NCBI GenBank assembly: GCA_039105265.1 | Contig: JAPFFF010000019.1 | Span: 868,001-932,000, forward strand | DNA length: 64,000 nucleotides | Direction: 5' to 3' | Source of the DNA: Tritrichomonas musculus | Lineage: Eukaryota; Parabasalia; Tritrichomonadida; Tritrichomonadidae | Shown here: positions 29,962 to 40,322 of the stretch, piece after piece | How positions within the stretch are numbered: the stretch's first letter is position 1 | Layout of the letters: each line of letters opens with the position of its first letter | The notes under the pieces: generated by a model | Database searches by the model: none | What the model was told of the DNA's origin: nothing | The model's input: only the letters and a program-made list of their open reading frames with translations | Position numbers and translations under genes: made by a program

Positions 29962-31446
29962 GGGATATTGATTTTGGCACCCAAAATGCACCCCGGCCAA
30001 ATAGGTATTCAAAAAATGCACCCCAAATCGGTTTTGCACCCAAATTTTATTATTGCACCTATTTTGCACCCAAATAAACTAAATAAAAAGTGGCTTTCTT
30101 ATACAAAATTTTTCTATCTTCATTTCTAACTTTTTTGGCTCAAAATCCTTTATAAAGTATTTTATTTCTGGTAATTTGCTTTGTTTACCGTGGAATCGAT
30201 TGTTCTGTCTCTTTTTCATCCTTTTTTTTGCAAATATTCAAATATTATATAATTTTCATAATAATTCAATTTATTGGTTTAAAATGATTGTTTATAATAT
30301 ACTTAATTATTCTGTCATATGAAAATTTAGAAGCTAGCTGAGAGTAAAAAAATATTTGTGTTTTAAAATTGTTATAATCTACCTCAGAATATATTGAAAG
30401 AATAAAAAAAAATCCATATTTTGAATACTCTGATTTGAATGCTCTCACAAAAATATAAAATTTGATATAAATATTAATTTTAAACGGATATTTAAGATTT
30501 TAAAACGATTTTCTTAAAGAACAAAGTGAGATTAATATCAAGCAAAGATGCAGAATGAGGCTTGATATTATAAATTTATTTTAGTATAATAATTTTTTTG
30601 TTTTTTCAATTTTTTTTTTATATAATTTAAAACGATCAACTAAAAAATACTCAAAAAATAAAAAGATCAATTAAATTATTAATAAATCATTATGTAGATA
30701 TAAATTGTTATAACCTTTTTTTTGTTTTTTCAATTTTTTTTTATATAATTTAAAACGATCAACTAAAAAATACTCAAAAAATAAAAAGATCAATTAAATT
30801 ATTAATGATTCATTATGTAGATATAAATTGTTATAACCTTTTTTTTGTTTTTTCAATTTTTTTTTATATAATTTAAAACGATCAACTAAAAAATACTCAA
30901 AAAATAAAAAGATCAATTAAATTATTAATAAATCATTATGTAGATATAAATTGTTATAACCTTTTTTTTGTTTTTTCAATTTTTTTTTATATAATTTAAA
31001 ACGATCAACTAAAAAATACTCAAAAAATAAAAAGATCAATTAAATTATTAATAAATCATTATGTAGATATAAATTGTTATAACCTTTTTTTTGTTTTTTC
31101 AATTTTTTTTTATATAATTTAAAATGATCAACTAAAAAATACTCAAAAAATAAAAAGATCAATTAAATTATTAATAAATCATTATGTAGATATAAATTGT
31201 TATAACCTTTTTTTTGTTTTTTCAATTTTTTTTTATATAATTTAAAACGATCAACTAAAAAATACTCAAAAAATAAAAAGATCAATTAAATTATTAATAA
31301 ATCATTATGTAGATATAAATTGTTATAACCTTTTTTTTGTTTTTTCAATTTTTTTTTATATAATTTAAAACGATCAACTAAAAAATACTCAAAAAATAAA
31401 AAGATCAATTAAATTATTAATAAATAATTATTTAGATGTCGAATAT
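29962..31446 (+). repeat. left terminal inverted repeat (~1.49 kb)
   Basis: About 630 bp of unique sequence is followed by seven copies of a 123-bp tandem unit (marker GATCAACTAAAAAATACTC at about 30633, then every 123 bp). The outer part includes GCACCCAAAATGCACCCC. It pairs with 38243-39359. The length difference of 368 bp equals three repeat units. Confidence 0.9.
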
Positions 31447-31479
31447 AATAACTATTTATTTTTTTCCTTCAAAAATTCA

Positions 31480-31800
31480 GACAATCATCAAAAACAAAAA
31501 AAAAAAAAGTGAAATTAAGGAAAATGATTTATTCACAAAGAAGTACAATCAGAATTATTATTAAAAATTTATTTCAGATTCATCAATTCTTTTTTTTTCT
31601 ATAAAATATCAAACAATCTCGATAAAAAAGTGAACTTATTTAAAATGTTATACAAAATAAGAAATGTACTAAAAATAGTTATTAGAAATTGATATAAATC
31701 GTATAAAATCTTTCATCCTTAAAAAATTATTGAAATCTTCATTAAAAAAAAGTGAGCTTAATTAAAATGTAGATAATAACGAACTTTCAAAATTGTATAA
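31480..31800. repeat. second, degenerate ~123-bp repeat
   Basis: An AAAAAAGTGA marker followed by similar sequence (TTATTTAAAATG / TTAATTAAAATG) recurs at about 31503, 31626 and 31749, the same ~123-bp spacing as the terminal-repeat unit but with different sequence. It lies between the left inverted repeat and the transposase gene's 3' end. Confidence 0.45.
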
Positions 31801-31878
31801 ATGTTAATAAAATAGTAAAGTTTTTTAAAAAAAAGAGAAAAAAAAAAAAAAAAAAGATATTTTGAAAAATTGAGAATT

Positions 31879-33738
31879 CTAAATCTTATTCATATTGTTA
31901 TTAAACCAACTACGAACCTGAGTTTTTGTTATGTTTGGTGAAATTTCTTGTATTTTGGTAAATGTTTCTGATAATATTCTTTTTCTTTCTGTCGATCGTC
32001 CTGGAGCATTTCTGTAATTGATTAAGTTTTCTTGTAGTATTTGTTGAGCTTCTGTAGGTATTGTTTTGATGTGAACCTTTGGTATTGAATAGGCTTCGTT
32101 AACTAGTCTTATTTCTTGCGCATTTTCCAGTTCGTTTATTTCTTCTATAATAGTTTTGTCATCTGTATCGTCTTCTTCTACTATATCTGTTATTTCATTT
32201 TTGTCATCATCAAATAAAAGTTCATTATTTAATCTTTGATCATATTTTTCTATACTTGTATCTGAATTTGTATTTTTTTTTTGTTTGTACCCAGCTCTTC
32301 GTAAGTCTGTTATAAAATTTTTAAAAATTTGTATAAATGTATCTTCGTCAATTCTTTTTATTTCTGTGTCATCTATTTCTTTCAATTCGTATCTGAGATG
32401 ATCTTCTTCTTCGATTTGTTGTATTATTTCTTCGAAATTTGCTAATGTAGGATGATGTCCAATTCGATCTTTCAATTTTGCATTATGACTTTCGGCTACG
32501 TTATTTGTAATAATATCTTTATTAATTTTATTATAAACATTCCAATCATTGAACCTATATTTATTTTTAAAATTATACTCAAAATAAAGTGAAAATTGAT
32601 CTGTGATTTCCCATTGAGATAATACTTTGATAACTGTATTTAATAACCTTTCTGAAATAAATGGTAGTAAATAACTGATATTCTTTAACTTATCTAAAAA
32701 TTCAAATTTCTGATATTTATCGAAATACCTTCTCATTATTTGTGAAAAATGAAAATAACAGTACTGAAAAATATGAGTTTCATTCATTAAAATTTTTTTG
32801 ACAGCATTTGATTCTCCAAGTTCGAAATCTGTAATAAAAGTAGCTCCATTTTGAAATCCTTTTTTAATTGAATTTATAAACATCAAAAAAGCAAGTTCAT
32901 AAGTCTTTTTTTCTTTGTTTGGTAATAAAAAATGAGCCAATGGAATATTCATGTGTTCAGTTCGTCCTAAAAGCACCAAAACCTGTTCAAATCCATCTGG
33001 AGTAACATCGAAAGTTCCATCGATAAAAATAAATGAGGATTTTTGAATTAATGACTGTTGAAATTTTGAACTATAACAAATAAATAAATTCTTTCCAACC
33101 GGAAAATTTGAACAACGGAATTTAAAAAGTTCGAAATCCGTTTTACGATTTGTTTGTCTTATCTTTCCAAAATCAGTATCATTTATTTTGTTATCTCTAT
33201 TTAATTTTGACCATTGATTATAAACAATTCTTTGAGAAATTGGTATTTTACTCTCTTCTTCATTGTTTTCACTGTTTATTTTTTTTGTCAATTGTGTTAT
33301 TATTTGGCTTTGGGTTGGTCGAGGCATTTGAGAGTAATAAATTTCATCTATTTTGCTTTTGAGTTCAGAATCTTTTATAAACTTATTTGTTGTTCCTATT
33401 TCTTTTATACAATTATGTTGAACATTCATTTGTATAATTTGTCCAAGCTTAACTTCTTCTTCATTCTCTGTTTTTTTTACAACTTCAAAGGAAACTAAAA
33501 TATATGCAGGACACCTTTCTTCGATTTTTTTATGCCTATTATAACCATTCTCGCAAACATATTTGAAATGTTGTGTTTTTTTTAAATATTTAACATATTT
33601 GTAATTGTATTGATTGAAATTGAGAATAAATGGTGCACCATTTGGCCTAAATGAAGTATTTTGTTGAAGCTTTTCTATGATATTCATTTTGTTAAAAATT
33701 AAACGTTTTTGTGTCAATTTTTTGAATTGGATATTCAT
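31879..33738 (-). CDS. MULE transposase with homeodomain-like C-terminus
   Basis: This is a 619-residue transposase. Residues about 30-115 hold a FLYWCH/WRKY-like zinc site (C62, C76, H108, C110). The MULE catalytic core follows, with the first Asp in FIFIDGTFDVTP (D240), the second in ATFITDFELGES (D304), the family's CxxH step in QYCYFHF (C327, H330) and the catalytic Glu in TNNVAESHNAKL (E416). The tail (about 575-619) ends in ITKTQVRSWFNNNMNK, which matches helix 3 of a homeodomain including the Trp-Phe-x-Asn signature. All catalytic residues are present and no frame break is seen, so it is probably active. A second ATG at residue 18 is an alternative start. The 123-bp repeats and inverted ends lie just 3' of it. 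Confidence 0.9.
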   Translation of the reverse strand: MNIQFKKLTQKRLIFNKMNIIEKLQQNTSFRPNGAPFILNFNQYNYKYVKYLKKTQHFKYVCENGYNRHKKIEERCPAYILVSFEVVKKTENEEEVKLGQIIQMNVQHNCIKEIGTTNKFIKDSELKSKIDEIYYSQMPRPTQSQIITQLTKKINSENNEEESKIPISQRIVYNQWSKLNRDNKINDTDFGKIRQTNRKTDFELFKFRCSNFPVGKNLFICYSSKFQQSLIQKSSFIFIDGTFDVTPDGFEQVLVLLGRTEHMNIPLAHFLLPNKEKKTYELAFLMFINSIKKGFQNGATFITDFELGESNAVKKILMNETHIFQYCYFHFSQIMRRYFDKYQKFEFLDKLKNISYLLPFISERLLNTVIKVLSQWEITDQFSLYFEYNFKNKYRFNDWNVYNKINKDIITNNVAESHNAKLKDRIGHHPTLANFEEIIQQIEEEDHLRYELKEIDDTEIKRIDEDTFIQIFKNFITDLRRAGYKQKKNTNSDTSIEKYDQRLNNELLFDDDKNEITDIVEEDDTDDKTIIEEINELENAQEIRLVNEAYSIPKVHIKTIPTEAQQILQENLINYRNAPGRSTERKRILSETFTKIQEISPNITKTQVRSWFNNNMNKI

Positions 33739-33837
33739 TCAATAAATAATTTGTAAATTATTTAAATATAAAATTGTTTTAGCTCAAAATCTATCGTTAA
33801 ATTTACAACATATAATGGAATAAACAATAATTTAACA

Positions 33838-34806
33838 TCATAATGCAGTATATTAACATAATAATGATGTATATTAGCATTATTATAGAATGTATTAACA
33901 TTATGATGCAGTATATTAACATTATGATGCAGTATATTAACATAATAATGATGTATATTAACATAATAATGATGGATATTAACATAATAATGATGTATAT
34001 TAACATTATAATTCAATATTCTAGCATCATGATACTGTACATTGACATCATAATGCTGTATATTAACATTATAATGCAGTATATTAACATTATGATGAAG
34101 TATATTAACTTAATAATGATGTATATTAACATTATAATGCAGTATATTAACATTATAATTTAATATATTAACATCATAATTCAATATTCTAGCATCATGA
34201 TACTGTACATTGGCATCATAATGCTGTATATTAACATTATAATGCAGTATATTAACATTGTAATGAAGTATATTAACATAATAATGATGTACATTAGCAT
34301 TATAATTTAATATATTAGCATCATAATTCAATAATCTAGCATCATGATACTGTACATTGACATCACAATACAGTATATTAACATCATAATGATGTATATT
34401 AACATAATAATGATGTACATTAGCATTATAATTTAATATATTAACATCATAATAATGTATATTAACATAATAATGATGTATATTAGCATTATTATGCAAT
34501 GTATTATCATTATGATGCAGTATATTAACATTATTATGCAATGTATTAACATTATTATGCAATGTATTAACATTATAATGCAATATATTAACAATATAAT
34601 ACAATAATCTAACATCATAATACAATGTATTAACTCTATAATTTAATATATTAACATCATAATTCAATAATCTAGCATCATGATACTGTACATTGACATC
34701 ATAATGCAGTATATTAACATAATAATGATGTATATTAACATTATGATGCAGTATATTTTCATTATGATGCAGTATATTAACATTGTAATGAAGTATATTA
34801 ACATTT
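33838..34806. repeat. 21-bp minisatellite, ~46 copies
   Basis: Units such as GCAGTATATTAACATTATGAT repeat every 21 bp with variants (…AACATAATAATGATG…, …AGCATCATGATACTG…). A longer-order pattern of several unit types recurs. Because 21 is a multiple of three, stop-free frames arise on both strands (for example 185 codons at 34110-34667), but these are by-products. It lies inside the large MULE, upstream of the transposase gene. Confidence 0.9.
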
Positions 34807-36042
34807 GAGTAAGTTTTTTGGGCAAGGCTTGCTAGTTACCTAACCAGAAAGGTCCACACTTTTTGAATAAAAAATGCAAATTCAACTTTATAAAAAAACA
34901 AAAGTGCACAAAAAATTCAGAAATGGTATATTAGCTTTTTCAATTATTAACCGTTTTTATCTTCGAATAGAACGTTTAATTTGCATTCTCAATGTCTTTA
35001 GCGGCATCTTACTATATTTATATTCAAGTTAACTTTTATTCTTTCTAATTCCTGATAGTTTTTATTAGATTTATTTTAGAAGACTACTAATCCCAGATTG
35101 TTATTCTCAAGTCGTTATCCATGAATTACTTATCATCATGAAAGTTAGTGAATATTCACTTAATTTAGCATAAAGAAATATTAACAGATTTTCATATATC
35201 AAATAGTGCTATATCTAGTTATGAGGGCACTGAGATCTTTCTAGTGCATCTATCAAAATAATCACTACCACTAATCATATTATCTTAAGAGTTGGTGGAA
35301 TCGGCAGTATGAAATTAAGCATTAATGATTTTGCCTGTATATAGCATTTATGAAATCAAAAAAATATAAACCAAATTGCAGAAAACTCACATATAAAAGA
35401 AGAACAAATTACAAAAAAAAAAATACTTTATATTCCACTATTGAGAGGACAAACGAAGCTTTAGATTTACTCAAAGGCAGAATTAAAAAATAAGAGACAG
35501 AGAGTACGAGCTTAAAGAATAAAAGCAGCTTTTGAAACCAGATTATATTCCATCAAAGAGAATAATCAAATACAACTAGTTAATCAAATACAAACGAATA
35601 TGCATTTATCTATTCTAGTGAGGTAATACAGCTTCACTTTTCAGCAGGACATTTATTTTTCACGGTTATCTTTTTTTTTTCATTCAATAAAATATATCAG
35701 GGCACAGTATCTCAAAAGATATTACAGATTTATGTGGAATATGATCAGGGTGAAAGTTTAACAACTCAATATTTTTATATTCCATCATCACTTTGTTTCA
35801 ATAACAATTTGATTGCCTTTGCTCAAGTTACTATGATTAATACTACACAAATTTAATAAATATTCTCAGCACATTTTTTCCTAAAGGTATTATGGAAGTA
35901 GTAGATCATAAATATAATGAGATCATTAAGAACCAGTAGATGAATAAAACAATTTTTTTGCAGAAACCGTTAGAGAAATAATAGGGGCTGATATGATTTG
36001 TAGGTCGTCAAGAGACCTTAGCTTATCATATATGATTTTCAA
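34807..36042. other. non-repeat segment between minisatellite blocks
   Basis: About 1.24 kb that does not follow the 21-bp pattern and holds no supported gene. It interrupts the array, so it may be a separate insertion or captured sequence. I could not find matching duplications at its edges. Confidence 0.4.
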
Positions 36043-36420
36043 TATATCAACATTATATTTAATATTTGTTTGATATATTAACATTGTATTGAAGAATATT
36101 AACATTATAATGAAGTATATAAACATTATAATTCAATAATCTAACATCATAATGCAGTACATATTCAATATATTATATCATATTAACATTATAATCCAAT
36201 AAACTAACATCATAATACAGTATATTAACATCATAATGAAGTACATTATCATTTTAATGTAGTACATTTACATTATATTGAAGCATACTAACATTATAAT
36301 TCAATAAACTAACATCGTATTGAAGTTTATTATCAGTATAATGCTATACATTATCAATACAATCCTATACATTATAAATACAATCCTATACATTATCAAT
36401 ATAATGCTATATATTAACTA
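36043..36420. repeat. 21-bp minisatellite, degenerate block
   Basis: Continues the TATTAACATTATAAT theme at 21-bp spacing, about 18 copies, more diverged than the first block. The last copies drift to CTATACATTATCAATACAAT. Confidence 0.8.
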
Positions 36421-36484
36421 TATCATGTCCTACTTTGAAAAAAAATATATTAAAAATATCTATTCTTAGTTTTTACTAGATTCT

Positions 36485-36507
36485 TTTTGAACTGCGTTCA
36501 AAAAGTG
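36485..36507. repeat. short hairpin, 10-bp stem
   Basis: CTTTTTGAAC and GTTCAAAAAG pair around a TGC loop, just after the degenerate minisatellite inside the MULE. It could be a termination or folding element, but this is only a guess from shape. Confidence 0.5.
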
Positions 36508-36867
36508 GTGTTGTTTATATAAACGCTTTCAAAAAGTTTTAAAAAAACAAAAACAAAACACAACTCAACCAAAAAAAAAAAAAAAAAACAAAAACAAAAA
36601 CAAAAAAAAAACAATAGTTTTTAGGTGAAAAGTATGTTATAGAATCAAATTTAAGCTTAGAGTATTTGTAATTCTCTTAATTATAATATGCACATACTTT
36701 ATTCATAAAAGCATTCACTAAAAGGTCGATTTCCAAATATTTGGAAATGTGATATGAAAAACATCAAATAGTTGAATGCTGTTTAATGATAAAATCAAAG
36801 TACATTTATATAATAGTTTTTTTTTTAATATAAAAAAGGATTTTATTGAATGTAAAAAACCATTGAC

Positions 36868-38067
36868 TTATTCATTTTGACATATTTTTGCGATGAAGTT
36901 ATCAATATCTTCACCAAAATAAATTTCAGAATTAGAATAATCTCGAAGTTCAGAAGTAATCTCTGGGATAATTTTATAAATGATAGGATCGCTTGATTTG
37001 TATATGATCGATACAAATGATTTAAATAATAATGATTTTTTTGAAAAAGGTAGAACATTTATAAATTCAAAAAGTTTATTATAAAATTGAACGAATTTTT
37101 GTATGTTTTGAATAGGATAACTTATTTCTATAACATCAATGCAATCTGATATAATTTTTTGAAAAAAAATATTATTAGAATCAAAATAACAAAGTTGATC
37201 TTGAATAAATAGAGAAATATTTTCTGAAATAAAAATTGATTTAATTTGTGAAGATAAATAACAATTTCGAAATAGATTTATTATCAAAAATGATATTTTT
37301 GATTCGTATTTAAAACTTTTTGGATTTGGCAGAGTTGAATTAAAATTCTTAATAATAAGACCATTAAAAAAAACTTTTAAAAGAGAAAAAAATTGTTGGA
37401 ATTCCTGAAATGCTGCATTTAGATCTAAGTCATCCGATATATCTTGAAAAAATTTAGAAAAAAAAATTAAACTTTGAAGTTTATTAAAATTTTGAAAAAC
37501 AAAATTATTAAAAGAAAAAAAATTCGAATTAATAAGATTTAAACGATATATTTCTGAATATTCACAAAAAACTCCTAATAATATGTAAAAATTAGATAAA
37601 ATTTTTGTTGAATTTATATTCTTTTTTAAAAAAACAATTATAAACTCAATATTTTTAAAATGAGGAATCAAAAAATCGATATAATCACCCGATAACACTG
37701 ATAAAGAGATAAAAAAATGAAATATAGATAAAATAAAATTTTCATTATTTGTTTCGAAAAATTCAGTTAAATTGGTTAATAATTGAGATTTTTGAATAAA
37801 AAAAAGAATAAAATTTTCATCATTATCTTCAAATTCATAATTTTCTGAATTTAAAAAAAGTAAAATCTGCATTATCATATCATGAATTAATTTATAATTT
37901 TTTGTTTTGTAAATGACATCAATATTTTTAAGTTCTTCTTCTATTTTCTGAAAAATTTCGATGCGATTAAAGTTTGATGTGTAATCTTTTTCACCAAAAA
38001 ACACATTTATTTCATCGAATTTTAAACTAATATCTTTGGAGTAACTTTGTTCTTTGTAAATATCCAT
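36868..38067 (-). CDS. Second gene of the large MULE; unrecognised helical protein
   Basis: I do not recognise this 399-residue protein. It is rich in Phe, Ile, Asn and Lys and looks like continuous alpha-helical (HEAT/armadillo-like) hairpins, for example LIHDMIMQILLFLNSE and LSIFHFFISLSVLSGDYIDF. No transposase, protease or nucleic-acid motif is visible. It starts with an ATG, runs the same way as the transposase and ends before the right inverted repeat. TTTCACTTTAAAAATG at its start resembles a trichomonad initiator. It may be a second element gene, or a host helical-repeat gene captured by the MULE. Its frame is long and intact, so it is probably under selection or recently acquired. Confidence 0.65.
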   Translation of the reverse strand: MDIYKEQSYSKDISLKFDEINVFFGEKDYTSNFNRIEIFQKIEEELKNIDVIYKTKNYKLIHDMIMQILLFLNSENYEFEDNDENFILFFIQKSQLLTNLTEFFETNNENFILSIFHFFISLSVLSGDYIDFLIPHFKNIEFIIVFLKKNINSTKILSNFYILLGVFCEYSEIYRLNLINSNFFSFNNFVFQNFNKLQSLIFFSKFFQDISDDLDLNAAFQEFQQFFSLLKVFFNGLIIKNFNSTLPNPKSFKYESKISFLIINLFRNCYLSSQIKSIFISENISLFIQDQLCYFDSNNIFFQKIISDCIDVIEISYPIQNIQKFVQFYNKLFEFINVLPFSKKSLLFKSFVSIIYKSSDPIIYKIIPEITSELRDYSNSEIYFGEDIDNFIAKICQNE

Positions 38068-38242
38068 TTTTTAAAGTGAAATAATAAGAGACTAAAAAGT
38101 ACTCATTTTTGAAGACATTATTCAATTTTGAAGAAACTTATATAATTTTTTTTGTAAATTATTCAAAATTGATTTTTTTCTAATAAATACGTTTTTAATA
38201 TCAAGAAAAAAGAAATTTTGAAAAAAAATAAAAAATTTTCAC

Positions 38243-39359
38243 TATATTCCACATCTAAATGATGATTTATTAATAATTTAATTGATCTTTTTATTTTTTG
38301 AGTATTTTTTAGTTGATCGTTTTAAATTATATAAAAAAAAATTGAAAAAACAAAAAAAAGGTTATAACAATTTATATCTACATAATGAATCATTAATAAT
38401 TTAATTGATCTTTTTATTTTTTGAGTATTTTTTAGTTGATCGTTTTAAATTATATAAAAAAAAATTGAAAAAACAAAAAAAAGGTTATAACAATTTATAT
38501 CTACATAATGATTTATTAATAATTTAATTGATCTTTTTATTTTTTGAGTATTTTTTAGTTGATCGTTTTAAATTATATAAAAAAAAATTGAAAAAACAAA
38601 AAAAAGGTTATAACAATTTATATCTACATAATGATTTATTAATAATTTAATTGATCTTTTTATTTTTTGAGTATTTTTTAGTTGATCGTTTTAAATTATA
38701 TAAAAAAAAAATTGAAAAAACAAAAAAATTATTATACTAAAATAAATTTATAATATCAAGCCTCATTCTGCATCTTTGCTTGATATTAATCTCACTTTGT
38801 TCTTTAAGAAAATCGTTTTAAAATCTTAAATATCCGTTTAAAATTAATATTTATATCAAATTTTATATTTTTGTGAGAGCATTCAAATCAGAGTATTCAA
38901 AATATGGATTTTTTTTTATTCTTTCAATATATTCTGAGGTAGATTATAACAATTTTAAAACACAAATATTTTTTTACTCTCAGCTAGCTTCTAAATTTTC
39001 ATATGACAGAATAATTAAGTATATTATAAACAATCATTTTAAACCAATAAATTGAATTATTATGAAAATTATATAATATTTGAATATTTGCAAAAAAAAG
39101 GATGAAAAAGAGACAGAACAATCGATTCCACGGTAAACAAAGCAAATTACCAGAAATAAAATACTTTATAAAGGATTTTGAGCCAAAAAAGTTAGAAATG
39201 AAGATAGAAAAATTTTGTATAAGAAAGCCACTTTTTATTTAGTTTATTTGGGTGCAAAATAGGTGCAATAATAAAATTTGGGTGCAAAACCGATTTGGGG
39301 TGCATTTTTTGAATACCTATTTGGCCGGGGTGCATTTTGGGTGCACATAAATAATTCCC
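38243..39359 (-). repeat. right terminal inverted repeat (~1.12 kb)
   Basis: Reverse complement of 29962-31446, with four instead of seven copies of the 123-bp unit. An identical 60-codon open frame occurs in both arms (30266-30448 and 38873-39055), which confirms their identity but is not taken as a gene. Confidence 0.9.
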
Positions 39360-39367
39360 CGATTTCT
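39360..39367 (+). repeat. right target-site duplication (8 bp)
   Basis: CGATTTCT, identical to 29954-29961, follows the right end of the MULE. Confidence 0.8.
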
Positions 39368-39405
39368 AATTTTTCTCAATTATTCATATCGTAGTTTTTT
39401 GTAAA

Positions 39406-40161
39406 ATGACTGAAGGAACTGAAAATACACAACCTCTTCAATCTGACGAAACAAAAGAAACAACTACTGACGAAAAAAAACCAATTGATCCTCGAGCTGA
39501 AGCTATTAAAACAGAAATTGTTGGATTATTAAATGCTGCGCAAGGCGTTTGGAAAGATGCATATCAAAGCCAAGTTAGGCTAACAAAAATGGTAGATCAA
39601 CTTCAAGAAGAAATCGATGATATTAAAGCTTTATCTTCTCCTCCAACATATCCAGCTGGTATGAAATCTCTGAATTCTAGCATTGAACGTATTAAAAATT
39701 GCAAAAAAAGGATTTCCCAAATTGGAAATCGTCTTAACCGTATTTCTAACACATTACAACAACAAGAACAGCAGAAGATAAAGCTTCAACAGCGACAACA
39801 ACAGCTACAAGAAAAACAAAGACAGCAAGAAGAACAAGCTCTAAAACAACAACAATCAGAAGAACAAACACTTAAACAACAGCAACAAGAAGAGCAAGTA
39901 CAACAAAACCAAACCCCTGAAGATTCAAATCAACAACAGAACCAAGAACAAGCTCAAAATGCACAACAAGAAGCAGCTACTACTCCAAATGAATCTCAAA
40001 AAACTCCAGAATCAACAGAATTACCAGAAGCTATAAACAATACAGAACAATCACAACCAAATGATACAAATAATATTCAAGATTCTTCTTCAGAACTAGT
40101 TACAAATGAAACAGTTACAGAGAATGATGCCTCTCAGGCTCCACAAACACAAAATGAATGA
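39406..40161 (+). CDS. Snapin-like (BLOC-1/BORC subunit) protein with Gln-rich tail
   Basis: This is a 251-residue protein. Residues about 35-125 form two helices that resemble Snapin, a shared subunit of BLOC-1 and BORC, which act in endosome and lysosome positioning. SQVRLTKMVDQLQEEIDDI parallels SQVELREHIDNLATEL, and IERIKNCKKRISQIGNRLNR parallels the YVKKLLNARRRVVLVNNIL region. The C-terminal half is a Gln/Glu-rich, probably disordered tail, not present in animal Snapin. The ATG lies only 46 bp from the end of the 9.4-kb MULE, so the insertion may have cut away or replaced upstream control sequence. The fold match is by eye and moderate. A generic coiled-coil protein is the alternative. 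Confidence 0.5.
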   Translation: MTEGTENTQPLQSDETKETTTDEKKPIDPRAEAIKTEIVGLLNAAQGVWKDAYQSQVRLTKMVDQLQEEIDDIKALSSPPTYPAGMKSLNSSIERIKNCKKRISQIGNRLNRISNTLQQQEQQKIKLQQRQQQLQEKQRQQEEQALKQQQSEEQTLKQQQQEEQVQQNQTPEDSNQQQNQEQAQNAQQEAATTPNESQKTPESTELPEAINNTEQSQPNDTNNIQDSSSELVTNETVTENDASQAPQTQNE

Positions 40162-40322
40162 ACCTAAAATTTTAATAGTAGCGAATAATATCAAATTATA
40201 TTTTCATTTATTTCATGATTTTAATAAAATGTACATTTCTGAAATAATTAACATAATATTCAAAATAATTTTAATGATACTTACATCAATATAAAAATGA
40301 GATTTACAAAACAAAAATAAAA

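Larger units (their letters stand above)
29962..39359 (-). mobile_element. 9.4-kb Mutator-like transposon with long inverted ends
   Basis: The element is 9,398 bp, starts GGGATATTG and ends CAATTCCC-like on the other strand (GGGAATTAT read inward), and is flanked by the 8-bp duplication CGATTTCT. The arms match over about 1.1 kb apart from ~16 variable bases near the tips. It carries a complete-looking MULE transposase (31879-33738) and a second gene (36868-38067), both on the minus strand, plus two blocks of 21-bp minisatellite. Arms appear almost identical, down to a 10-T run, so the insertion looks recent. It sits between the kelch gene and a Snapin-like gene, only 46 bp upstream of the latter's ATG. 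The boundaries are seen directly, and the family follows from the transposase. Confidence 0.9.

Noticed and set aside
30266-30448. 60-codon open frame, identical to one at 38873-39055
   Set aside because: It lies in the MULE inverted repeats and is duplicated only because the arms are. It is short, with no motif.
34110-34667. 185-codon minus-strand open frame with a seven-residue repeat
   Set aside because: It follows from the 21-bp minisatellite. Other frames on both strands of the same array are also open, and the protein has no other domain.
33838-34806. CRISPR-like regular repeat array
   Set aside because: Repeats are contiguous 21-bp units without unique spacers, inside a eukaryotic transposon.
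39406-40161. Mediator-like subunit because of the Gln-rich tail
   Set aside because: Gln-rich tails are not diagnostic, and the N-terminal helices fit Snapin better.
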